A stretch of DNA of 29,802 bases, from the NCBI RefSeq assembly GCF_902489635.1, contig NZ_CABUAN010000027.1, positions 1-29,802 of the forward strand, in the 5' to 3' direction. Shown here piece after piece: positions 8,468 through 15,627 of this stretch (positions within the stretch are counted from its first letter, which is position 1; each line of letters begins with the position of its first letter). The notes beneath the pieces are model-generated. The model did not search any database. It saw only the letters and a list, made by a program, of their open reading frames with translations, and was not told the origin of the DNA. Made by a program: the position numbers and the translations under genes. Source of the DNA: an uncultured Porphyromonas sp. (GTDB lineage Bacteria; Bacteroidota; Bacteroidia; Bacteroidales; Porphyromonadaceae).

Positions 8468-8626
8468 ATTGCTGTCCGACTACGCTATTTCGACCCATCT
8501 TTAGTTTCCTACCTATGAAACTTTAGTTTCTCACCTATGAAACTCTAGTGTCCTACTTATGAAACTCCAGTGTCCTACCTATGAAACTCTAGTGTCACCC
8601 ATATAAGACTCTTACCGGACAGCAAT
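8468..8626. mobile_element. MITE-like element with a 22-nt tandem repeat core
   Basis: A perfect 11-bp terminal inverted repeat, ATTGCTGTCCG (8468-8478) and CGGACAGCAAT (8616-8626), flanks five 22-nt units at 8500-8521, 8522-8543, 8544-8565, 8566-8587 and 8588-8609. The units have the core AGTKTCCTACCTATGAAAC, and the last is the most diverged. The plan, tandem repeats of 22-23 nt between inverted ends with no gene, matches that described for BrickBuilt MITEs of P. gingivalis. Family identity is inferred from the plan, not from an alignment. Confidence 0.75.
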
Positions 8627-8644
8627 GTTTTTATGAAAGGAGGG

Positions 8645-8672
8645 ATTAGAGGTTAGAGATTAGAAGACAGAG
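8645..8672 (-). repeat. Short fragment of the YTCTAAY heptamer array, copy 5
   Basis: Four heptamers read on the minus strand as CTCTGTC, TTCTAAT, CTCTAAC and CTCTAAT. Only the last block of the composite array is present, about 20 nt beyond the MITE-like element and about 30 nt before the predicted rho promoter. Confidence 0.7.
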
Positions 8673-8703
8673 ACGGGGGATGCTGTATCTGAACACTTTT
8701 TCG

Positions 8704-8711
8704 TACCTTTG
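8704..8711 (+). promoter_or_regulatory. Putative rho promoter (-7 box)
   Basis: TACCTTTG matches the -7 consensus and sits in the context TTTTTCGTACCTTTG, nearly the same as at the tig promoter (23125-23137). No convincing -33 element is seen 19 nt upstream. If used for rho, it gives a leader of about 370 nt. Confidence 0.5.
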
Positions 8712-8716
8712 CCTCC

Positions 8717-9089
8717 AGAAGTGGATGAGTCACTAGATCGACGCACTCCCTGGCTGTACAGATACAAAGAGTTGCACAAGACGATACAGCTTGTATGGAG
8801 AGGCTTACGATCTGTTACGGAGGTAGCTCTGGCTCTGCATCGACCTAGATAATAACGACCGAGCAGAGCGTCCCATATCACACAGGACTGACCCATCTCT
8901 CAGCCTATTCACACATTACACACCTTACTTAGGTCGACCACCATGCTAGCCTGCTGTCTCGCCACAGAGCCTGCTAGATCGTTGATTCCGTTGCCTCTAT
9001 CATCTTGCTTGTAGCTCCCCAAAGCTCAGCGTGATAGCCCTTTGCAACAAGCCGTAAGGTGCATTTTATCCAGCTAACATCAGTACATC
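8717..9089 (+). other. Long leader region upstream of rho
   Basis: About 370 nt separate the predicted -7 box from the rho start, and I find no convincing gene in them. A 17-codon frame at 8795-8848 (starting MERLTICYGG, stop TAG) is the only small plus-strand ORF I noted, and it may be chance. The region could be an autoregulatory leader, since Rho represses its own gene by attenuation in E. coli. That role here is inference. Confidence 0.35.
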
Positions 9090-10982
9090 ATGCAGAAGTA
9101 CACCATCGTAGATCTCAATGGTATGACGGAGGAGCAACTCAAAGAGGTTGCCTCCCAACTAGAGATTACCAAGATGGCCTCCGAAAAGAAAGAGGTCATC
9201 TACCAAATTCTAGACGCTCAGGCAGAGGCTGTAGCTACCCAGACGGTCGAGCAGCAGCAGAGCAACAAGCGCAAAGAGCGACAGAGCAACTCCCGCAATA
9301 ACAAAGCAAATAAAGAGGAGAAAAAGGACGCCAAAGACGAGAGCAACAAGTCTGAGCAAAAGAACAAATCGAACGCGCGACAGAACAAGCGCACCGATAA
9401 AACAGACAAGGCAGACGCAACCAACCAGCCCTCTGAGATAGATCGCCAAGAGGCTATCGCTATCGTCGAGGAGGCTGCCGCTACACAGTCTGAGGAGAAG
9501 GGCGCAAGGCGCAACAACCAGCGCAATAATAAGGAGCGCAACAACCGCAATAACAAGCGTCAGGAGCAGACGAACCAATCTGATAAGGAAAACAAGGAGA
9601 GCAAGGAGGAGAAGCGCCCCTCAGACAAGCGTCCTCAAGCTAAGCAAGACACAGAGGAGCAGCAGGAGGAGACGCCTATGGTCTTTACCCATCCCGATGC
9701 TGACTCACTACTAGGCGAGGTGCTGAGCGAGTCTCACAGTGATCATAGGGATCACAAAGAGGCCGAGGCAGACTCTGACGAGCCTGCACAAAAGGGTAAG
9801 CAGCAACACAACAAGAGCAAAGAGCAAGAGGAGGAAGAGACTTCATACGACTTCTCCAATATCCTGACCGCTAGCGGACTGCTAGAGGTGTCGCAAGAGG
9901 GATACGGCTTCCTTCGTAGCTCAGACTACAACTACTTCCCCTCACCTGACGACATCTACGTCCCTGCAGACATCATCAAGAAGTGGCACCTCAAGACGGG
10001 TGACGTCATTGAGGGTAGCATACGTCCTCCAAAGGGTAATGAGAAGTACTTCCTACTACAGAACATCCTACTCGTCAATGGTCGCCACCCCAAGGACAAT
10101 CTGGATCGTGTCTCCTTTGACATGCTGACGCCTCTCTTCCCAGAGGACAAGTTTAAGCTAGAGTCACAGGGCATCGCAGCTGTCTACGACAAGACCGCCA
10201 TGCGCATCGTGGATCTGGTCACCCCCATCGGCAAGGGACAGCGTGGACTCATCGTTGCTCAGCCTAAGACCGGTAAGACGATGCTACTCAAGGACATTGC
10301 CAATGCGATATCTGCCAATCATCCTGAGGTCTACATGATCATCCTTCTGATCGACGAGCGTCCTGAGGAGGTGACCGATATGGCGCGCAATGTCAATGCT
10401 GAGGTGGTTGCCTCGACCTTTGACGAGCCTGCCGACCACCACGTGAAGCTTGCTGAGCTGGTACTCGCCAAGGCTAAGAGCATGGTCGAGAGTGGTCACG
10501 ATGTGCTCATCATGCTAGACTCGATCACACGCCTCGCACGTGCTTACAATACGGTACAGCCCACCTCGGGCAAGATCCTCTCGGGAGGTATCGAGGCTAA
10601 TGCGCTGCAAAAGCCGAAGCGATTCTTCGGAGCTGCGCGAAACATCGAGCACGGCGGTAGTCTCACCATCTTAGCGACGGCTCTGACCGAGACGGGCTCT
10701 AAGATGGATGACGTTATCTTTGAGGAGTTCAAAGGTGCTGGCAATATGGAGCTACAGCTCGATCGTCGCCTGTCCAACAAGCGCATCTTCCCCGCTATCG
10801 ACATCCTCGCTAGTAGCACCCGTCGTGATGATCTCCTACTAGACTCGACGACGTTACAGCGCATGTGGATCCTACGCAACCACCTATCGGATATGAATAC
10901 GGTAGAGGCGATGGAGTTCCTCAAGCAGCGCATCGAGCTGACGGAGACCAACCTAGAGTTCCTCGCCTCGATGAACGACTAA
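9090..10982 (+). CDS. rho: Transcription termination factor Rho
   Basis: This is the hexameric RNA-dependent ATPase that ends transcription and releases RNA. The 630-aa product starts with a Rho_N helical domain (residues 3-48). Next is an insert of about 200 residues (49-252) made almost only of N, K, E, Q, D, R and S. The RNA-binding cold-shock-like domain follows (about 253-330, with EGYGFLR), then the RecA-like motor with Walker A QPKTGKT (Lys396) and Walker B VLIMLDSITRLARAYN (about 474-490). The GGSLTILATALTETGS region and the conserved C terminus are intact. E. coli Rho is 419 aa; the extra length is the insert, which is typical of Bacteroidetes Rho. It is followed at about 200 nt by an HU/SPOR gene with its own promoter. 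Confidence 0.97.
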   Translation: MQKYTIVDLNGMTEEQLKEVASQLEITKMASEKKEVIYQILDAQAEAVATQTVEQQQSNKRKERQSNSRNNKANKEEKKDAKDESNKSEQKNKSNARQNKRTDKTDKADATNQPSEIDRQEAIAIVEEAAATQSEEKGARRNNQRNNKERNNRNNKRQEQTNQSDKENKESKEEKRPSDKRPQAKQDTEEQQEETPMVFTHPDADSLLGEVLSESHSDHRDHKEAEADSDEPAQKGKQQHNKSKEQEEEETSYDFSNILTASGLLEVSQEGYGFLRSSDYNYFPSPDDIYVPADIIKKWHLKTGDVIEGSIRPPKGNEKYFLLQNILLVNGRHPKDNLDRVSFDMLTPLFPEDKFKLESQGIAAVYDKTAMRIVDLVTPIGKGQRGLIVAQPKTGKTMLLKDIANAISANHPEVYMIILLIDERPEEVTDMARNVNAEVVASTFDEPADHHVKLAELVLAKAKSMVESGHDVLIMLDSITRLARAYNTVQPTSGKILSGGIEANALQKPKRFFGAARNIEHGGSLTILATALTETGSKMDDVIFEEFKGAGNMELQLDRRLSNKRIFPAIDILASSTRRDDLLLDSTTLQRMWILRNHLSDMNTVEAMEFLKQRIELTETNLEFLASMND

Positions 10983-11029
10983 GTCTCGATGAGTCACTAG
11001 CCACCAAGGAGTTAACGACAACTATCCGC

Positions 11030-11096
11030 ACTTCCGCTCCGCACCACATGCTCCAGTTCGTGGAGATTGCTTAACTTTGTGGTGAGGAGCGGAAGT
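11030..11096. repeat. 18-bp inverted repeat around the HU/SPOR promoter
   Basis: ACTTCCGCTCCGCACCAC (11030-11047) and GTGGTGAGGAGCGGAAGT (11079-11096) are reverse complements with one mismatch. The 31-nt interior holds a smaller CTCC/GGAG hairpin and most of the -7 box TAACTTTG. No T-run follows on either strand, so a simple terminator is unlikely. Confidence 0.85.
11072..11079 (+). promoter_or_regulatory. Promoter -7 box of the HU/SPOR gene
   Basis: TAACTTTG matches the consensus, and its last base is the first base of the right arm of the inverted repeat. The -33 element is not obvious. The leader would be about 95 nt. Confidence 0.55.
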
Positions 11097-11178
11097 CTTC
11101 CACCTCCCCTTCCTCGAGGGTGCTACACATGTAGCCTATCTCGACTCGTAATCATCCACTCTTAGCCTGTACATCTCA

Positions 11179-12201
11179 ATGTATCGCATCGGAGATATCT
11201 TAGAGCAAGCTCTACTACTGCACGACTGCGTCGTACTCCCCACGATAGGAGCCTTCATCGTGGAGCAAACGCCTCCACTCTATGACAAGGATCTCAATGT
11301 CATCACGCCAGCAGGGCAGCGCATCTCATTCAACGCCTCTCTAGTAGATCGTGACGGCATCCTAGACAGTTGCTACGCACGCACCCTAGGGCTATCCGTA
11401 CGCAGAGCGCGCCTAGTGGTAGACTCCGACGTGACCGTGATCAGGCACCAGCTATATCAGTCGGGGTCTCTAACTATCGGCTCCAACCTCGGCACCCTCA
11501 CGCTACAGGAGAGCGGCGAGCTACTCTTTACGCCTGTACAGGAGCGACAAGGGCTGAGATCGATACACTCTTACGGGCTCTACCCTCAGAGTTGCTTGCT
11601 CCCAGCCGTCGCGCCAGTCGATCATACTGCTACGGAGCCTGCCAGTGAGACGAAGAGTGATCGGAAGTATTGGACGGTACGTATCAATCGGACTGCGGCC
11701 AATTGGGCTGCAGCGGGTGCTATTTGCTTCCTCTGTCTACTACCCATCAGCTCTGACAGTAACCCTGATCGTTACAGTGCGGGCTTCGTTCCTTACGGCT
11801 GGCTCGACGAGGCGAGCGTGGTGACGCCAGAGCAAAAGCAAGCCAAGCCCAGCATAGCTCTAGCTCCAAAAGCTGAAACACAGGAGGAGATCGTCTCTGC
11901 GACTCCAGAGCATGCCACATCCTCGCCTCTAGTTATCACGCACGACGAGGCTTTACAGCAAGGGAGCCACGCTGTCGTCGTTGGGGTCTTCAAGGGGCCC
12001 AAGCGTGCAGAGCGGTTTATCGAAGAGGTCACAGCAGACCAGACTCAGACCGAAGGGGTCTCCCTACAGATCGTCCAGGAGTCCTCTCGCTGTCTCGTCA
12101 TCGCAGGCATCAGTTCCTCTGAGGAGCGTGCAGGCGAGCTACGTCGCTCCGTCTCCGCGCTATCCGACAGCTTCGCCGGAGCTTGGATCTACGCACTTTA
12201 G
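11179..12201 (+). CDS. HU-like (CCDC81-type) N-terminal domain plus SPOR-domain membrane protein
   Basis: The 340-aa product has two HU-like folds of the bacterial CCDC81 type at residues 1-125 (RIGDILEQALLLHDCVVLPTIG and ISFNASLVDRDGIL are typical). A single membrane segment lies at about 172-191, followed by a proline- and alanine-rich linker. The C-terminal SPOR domain (about 258-340, with SHAVVVGVFKGPKRAERF) is the type that binds denuded peptidoglycan. The predicted topology puts the HU-like part in the cytoplasm and SPOR in the periplasm, so the protein could link the cell-division wall to a cytoplasmic partner or DNA. That role is inference. It is convergent with the cardiolipin-synthase homologue, with a 42-nt gap. 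Confidence 0.8.
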   Translation: MYRIGDILEQALLLHDCVVLPTIGAFIVEQTPPLYDKDLNVITPAGQRISFNASLVDRDGILDSCYARTLGLSVRRARLVVDSDVTVIRHQLYQSGSLTIGSNLGTLTLQESGELLFTPVQERQGLRSIHSYGLYPQSCLLPAVAPVDHTATEPASETKSDRKYWTVRINRTAANWAAAGAICFLCLLPISSDSNPDRYSAGFVPYGWLDEASVVTPEQKQAKPSIALAPKAETQEEIVSATPEHATSSPLVITHDEALQQGSHAVVVGVFKGPKRAERFIEEVTADQTQTEGVSLQIVQESSRCLVIAGISSSEERAGELRRSVSALSDSFAGAWIYAL

Positions 12202-12243
12202 TAGCGTTTTTACCGCCACTACGCGACCACTCAAACAAGTAAT

Positions 12244-13659
12244 TTATATCAAAGGTGTCAGCAGACGCATCACGCCATGAGTGATACGTCTCCACAACCT
12301 ATTGCGTCGTGGGGCTACCCTACGACACAGAGCGAGTGTTGTCTCAAAGCTATCGACAAACTGCCGTGCGACCTCCGATGAGTAGGCAATGGTTGTCAGA
12401 TCGAAGTTGTACTCAAAGCTTCTGAAGTCTAGGTAGGGTGTCCCCGTCACCACACGCTCCTTATCGATCACCGCATAAGTAGCCTCACGTAGGCCGTCAT
12501 AGTAGTATATCTCCACGCCAGCCCGTAGCAAATCGGTAAAGAAAGCGTGCGAAGCCTTAGGAGCCAGCCAGCTACGACCACGACGAGGTAGGATCACCCG
12601 TACCTGCACCCCTGAGAGTGCCGTGGAGATCAGTGCCTGCTGTATGCTAGAGGTGGGGATCAAGACTGGCGACTCGATGTAGAGCGACTGACGCGCCTGC
12701 AGGAAGGCGTGCGTGAAGATCATCTCTAGCGAGGGGAAGTCGTCCGTAGGATGCGTTGGGAAGATCTGCATCTTGATCGGCTCAGCTGTGGGCGCGGTAG
12801 CGGAGCTCTGCTGTGGCGAGAGCAGTTGCTGCGTTGCTACGTACCAGTCTAGCGCAAAGCTGTACTCCAGTTGACGTACCACAGCACCAGTCATACGCAG
12901 ATGAGTCGTCGCCAGAGGTTGCGCCCCTTGAGGCAGATGATGCAGCTCCGAGAGTAGCACGTTGCCCCCTGTAAAGCCTACGGCACCATCTACCACCACG
13001 AGGTTGCGATGGTTACGATAGTTCACACGGCTCGTAAGCAGTCGAAAGCGTACGGGGAGAAAGGCAGCAACCTGTCCGCCCAACTGCTCCATCCGCTTGC
13101 GATAACACCGACTCAAGCTTCGCGACCCAACGTCATCGTAGAGCCAGTAGAGAGCTACGCCCTCCTGAATGCGCTCTGCGAGTAGATCTAGCAAAGCGTC
13201 TAGCCATGGGCCCTCCTCGATGCGGTACAGCTCGATGTAGATGTAGTGCTGCGCCTGTGCAATAGCCTCCCGACAAGCGGCAAGCCACTCGTGACTATCG
13301 TCGTAGTGCGTCAGCTCATTAGCCGTGGTCAGGGGCGTATCGGTCAGTCGCTCGATAAGAGCGGATAGCGATGTGAGCTTACGATCGGTAACCTCCTCAA
13401 CCTCCTCGACCTCCGTGCTAGACAGCGACTGAGTCTCTACAGGAGCATCCGAGAGCGATCGCCTCACCTCCACATCGATCAGTTGCTTGCGTCTCAGCGA
13501 GTAGCCGAAGATGATGTAGAGCAAGAGTCCCACGACAGGAAGAAAGGTGACGACCAGCAACCACGGGATCGAAGAGACCGCACTACGCTCCTCCCCTAGC
13601 ACGATCACTATGCCCCCAATAACAGAGAGGAGATAAAGGAAGAAGAGGAGCTCAGCCAT
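12244..13659 (-). CDS. cls: Cardiolipin synthase homologue with degenerate HKD motifs
   Basis: The 471-aa product has the layout of bacterial cardiolipin synthases: two N-terminal membrane helices (about 3-21 and 31-51) and two phospholipase-D modules. Active enzymes need HxKxxxxD in both. Here motif 1 reads HRNLVVVD (His217, Asn219 in place of Lys, Asp224). Motif 2 reads EATYAVID, with Glu392 for His, Thr394 for Lys, and only Asp399 kept; the following GTPYLDFRSFEYNF also lacks the usual Asn. Framework parts such as NYRNHR, FTGGN and DFRSF are kept and the frame is intact, so this does not look like ordinary gene decay. It may be inactive, or have another role. It starts 2 nt after the thioesterase stop and is likely co-transcribed with it. 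Confidence 0.85.
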   Translation of the reverse strand: MAELLFFLYLLSVIGGIVIVLGEERSAVSSIPWLLVVTFLPVVGLLLYIIFGYSLRRKQLIDVEVRRSLSDAPVETQSLSSTEVEEVEEVTDRKLTSLSALIERLTDTPLTTANELTHYDDSHEWLAACREAIAQAQHYIYIELYRIEEGPWLDALLDLLAERIQEGVALYWLYDDVGSRSLSRCYRKRMEQLGGQVAAFLPVRFRLLTSRVNYRNHRNLVVVDGAVGFTGGNVLLSELHHLPQGAQPLATTHLRMTGAVVRQLEYSFALDWYVATQQLLSPQQSSATAPTAEPIKMQIFPTHPTDDFPSLEMIFTHAFLQARQSLYIESPVLIPTSSIQQALISTALSGVQVRVILPRRGRSWLAPKASHAFFTDLLRAGVEIYYYDGLREATYAVIDKERVVTGTPYLDFRSFEYNFDLTTIAYSSEVARQFVDSFETTLALCRRVAPRRNRLWRRITHGVMRLLTPLI

Positions 13660-13661
13660 CG

Positions 13662-14108
13662 CTAGAGGATCGTTAAGTCATACGGATGACTCTCGCTGTA
13701 GGCCTCAGCACGAGCCATGATACCATCGAAGCACTCTCCACGGGTCGTTCGTCCGTTCTGCACAGCGACCGCCTCGACCACGCCCGAAGCGCACTTCACG
13801 CCGTCACTACGTACGATGACCTGGTCGAAGATGAGCTTAGCCCCCTCACGTCTGGCACGCAGTGCCGTGTGAAAGGTGTCACCACTACGCAACGAGCGAT
13901 GATAGGTTATAGAGACCTTGTAGACGAAGAGATCAAGCCCCTCGTCGTGCATCTCAGCAAAGCTATCGCCCAGTGCCAGCCAAAACTCGTGGCGCGTGTG
14001 CTCCATGTAGCACTGATAGTTGCTATTGTTGACCACTCCCTGGAGGTCGCACTCGTAGTCTCGCACCTTGAGCGTGAGACCATACTGATATTTGATTGGT
14101 TGTTTCAT
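13662..14108 (-). CDS. Acyl-CoA thioesterase, hotdog fold (4HBT family)
   Basis: The 148-aa product matches the YbgC/4-hydroxybenzoyl-CoA thioesterase family, which hydrolyses acyl-CoA or acyl-ACP in the cytoplasm. The family signature is YECDLQGVVNNSNYQCYMEH (residues 18-37), in which Asp21 fits the catalytic aspartate. The later YKVSITYHRSLRSGD segment is the conserved central strand. It lies 45 nt after the U32 gene and 2 nt before the cardiolipin-synthase homologue on the minus strand, which would fit a lipid-related role, but the substrate cannot be told from sequence. Confidence 0.88.
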   Translation of the reverse strand: MKQPIKYQYGLTLKVRDYECDLQGVVNNSNYQCYMEHTRHEFWLALGDSFAEMHDEGLDLFVYKVSITYHRSLRSGDTFHTALRARREGAKLIFDQVIVRSDGVKCASGVVEAVAVQNGRTTRGECFDGIMARAEAYSESHPYDLTIL

Positions 14109-14153
14109 AGACCTAGTTTCCTCTTTGGTAAAATGGCTTCTAAATAAGCTCGG

Positions 14154-15494
14154 CTACCCCTTGAAGTGCTGTACCTCCGTACGCTCTCTAAATAGGTAGA
14201 GCTTGTCATTCGCCCGCACCTTGCGCGGTACAGGGATGGAGATGCGTTGCCCCTTGGTAGCACGAGAGACCGGCTCCAGCTCGTAGCGCATCTCCGAGAG
14301 CGTCATATCGACCACGCCCGTCGTCGGTCCGATGATCAGGATGCGATCATCCAGTGCCAGCTCGCCACTCTCTACCTCCACCTCGGCGACTCCTATCTTG
14401 CTAAAGTACTTAACAATGTGAGCTACGTACTCCTTCTCACGCACAGCACTAGAGCCGGCAAAAGGTGTCCACTCGCCCAGCCGCTGACCGAGATAGTAAC
14501 CATCCCAAAAACCTCTGTTGAAAACCTCCCGTAGCCGCTCATTCCACTGCGCTATCCGAGCTTCATCGTAAGTACCCGCACAAACAGCATCGATAGCTTC
14601 GCGGTAGCACTGCACCACCGTAGAGACATACTCCGGGCCACGAGCACGACCCTCTATCTTAAAGACCGTGACACCCGCCAGCATCATCTTATTGATGAAG
14701 TGGATCGTCTTCAGATCCTTTGGCGACATAATGTTCGGATGGGTCACCTCTAGCTCGACCCCCTGACGATCATCGTAGACGCGGTAGCCACGGCGACAGA
14801 TCTGTGCGCAGCTACCCCGATTGGCACTCGTATCTTGATGATGCAGACTCAGATAGCACTTGCCCGAGACCGCCATGCAGAGTGCCCCGTGGGCAAACAT
14901 CTCTATCTCCACCAGCCTTCCCGACGGCCCGACGATATGCTCCTCAGCTATCTTACGTCTGATCTCTGCCACCTGATCTAGATTCAGCTCACGAGCCAAG
15001 ACCACCACATCGGCAAACTGTGCGTAGAAGCGCAAAGCCTCCCAATTGCTAATGTTGAGCTGTGTAGAGAGATGCACTTCCAGCCCCAGGCGATGCGCCT
15101 CCATCAGGGTCGCCACATCGGCAGCGATCACCGCCGTGACCTGCGCCTCCTGCGCATGGTAGAGGATCTCGCGAAGCAGCGTTAGGTCCTCGTCGTAGAT
15201 GATCGTATTGACCGTCAGGTAACTCTTCACGTCACTCCTCCGGCAGGTCTCCACGATACGGTAGAGATCATCTGTCGTAAAGTTGTAGGCAGACTTAGCC
15301 CGCATGTTGAGCGCCTCAATGCCAAAGTATATGCTATTCGCTCCAGCACGTATCGCAGCACTCAAGCTCTCATACGACCCCACAGGAGCCATCACCTCAT
15401 AGCGGCTAGGGTCACGCAGCTCCTCGGGGAGCGTCACCAACTCACGCTTTATAATCGAGTCGGTCGTCTCTATTCTCTCTGCACGTTCATTCAT
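14154..15494 (-). CDS. trhP: U32 family protein, TrhP/YegQ-type tRNA hydroxylation protein
   Basis: The 446-aa product carries the full U32 signature at residues 198-216 (EMFAHGALCMAVSGKCYLS). It matches E. coli YegQ (TrhP) segment by segment: MAPVGSYESL near residue 35, LSTQLNISNW at about 142-151, VVLARELNLDQV at about 164-175, and four cysteines at 206, 213, 229 and 233. TrhP proteins take part in prephenate-dependent 5-hydroxylation of uridine 34 in some tRNAs; older annotation calls the family a collagenase-like peptidase. The start lies only 5 nt after a TATCTTTG box. The N-terminal 30 residues are poorly conserved. Other U32 subfamilies (RlhA, UbiU/UbiV) are less likely. Confidence 0.82.
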   Translation of the reverse strand: MNERAERIETTDSIIKRELVTLPEELRDPSRYEVMAPVGSYESLSAAIRAGANSIYFGIEALNMRAKSAYNFTTDDLYRIVETCRRSDVKSYLTVNTIIYDEDLTLLREILYHAQEAQVTAVIAADVATLMEAHRLGLEVHLSTQLNISNWEALRFYAQFADVVVLARELNLDQVAEIRRKIAEEHIVGPSGRLVEIEMFAHGALCMAVSGKCYLSLHHQDTSANRGSCAQICRRGYRVYDDRQGVELEVTHPNIMSPKDLKTIHFINKMMLAGVTVFKIEGRARGPEYVSTVVQCYREAIDAVCAGTYDEARIAQWNERLREVFNRGFWDGYYLGQRLGEWTPFAGSSAVREKEYVAHIVKYFSKIGVAEVEVESGELALDDRILIIGPTTGVVDMTLSEMRYELEPVSRATKGQRISIPVPRKVRANDKLYLFRERTEVQHFKG

Positions 15495-15499
15495 AAGGA

Positions 15500-15507
15500 C
15501 AAAGATA
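15500..15507 (-). promoter_or_regulatory. -7 box of the U32 gene, very close to its start
   Basis: TATCTTTG on the minus strand ends 5 nt before the ATG of the U32 gene. If it is used, the mRNA would be leaderless or nearly so. No -33 element is seen at the usual spacing. Confidence 0.5.
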
Positions 15508-15573
15508 CAAACTTACCCTCAAGCGACCGCATCCGTCGATCCACACGCTAGCACTTCATTTTTCCAAAAAGCG

Positions 15574-15581
15574 TACATTTG
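15574..15581 (+). promoter_or_regulatory. -7 box of the patatin gene
   Basis: TACATTTG fits TAnnTTTG and lies about 45 nt before the chosen ATG. No clear -33 element is present. Confidence 0.5.
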
Positions 15582-15627
15582 TACTCCACCCTGTCCATTG
15601 CTTACGCTCCCAAATGACACACGACCT

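Noticed and set aside
8500..8609. Possible CRISPR array (regular repeats)
   Set aside because: The 22-nt units are directly adjacent with no spacers, and there are no cas genes in the window.
9210..9578. Minus-strand frames of 112-122 codons opposite the Rho insert
   Set aside because: They are the mirror of the biased N/K/E/Q codons and read as poly-leucine; the plus-strand Rho frame explains them.
8724..11000. 13-nt match GATGAGTCACTAG in the rho leader (8724-8736) and just after the rho stop (10988-11000)
   Set aside because: A few exact 13-mers are expected by chance in a window of this size, and no extended similarity surrounds the two sites.
11048..11078. Invertible promoter switch
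   Set aside because: The segment between the repeats is only 31 bp, far shorter than known invertible promoters, and no recombinase gene is nearby. The repeat itself is kept as a finding.
13686..14147. Plus-strand frame of 153 codons opposite the thioesterase
   Set aside because: The minus-strand thioesterase has a clear family signature in an operon; the plus-strand frame has none.
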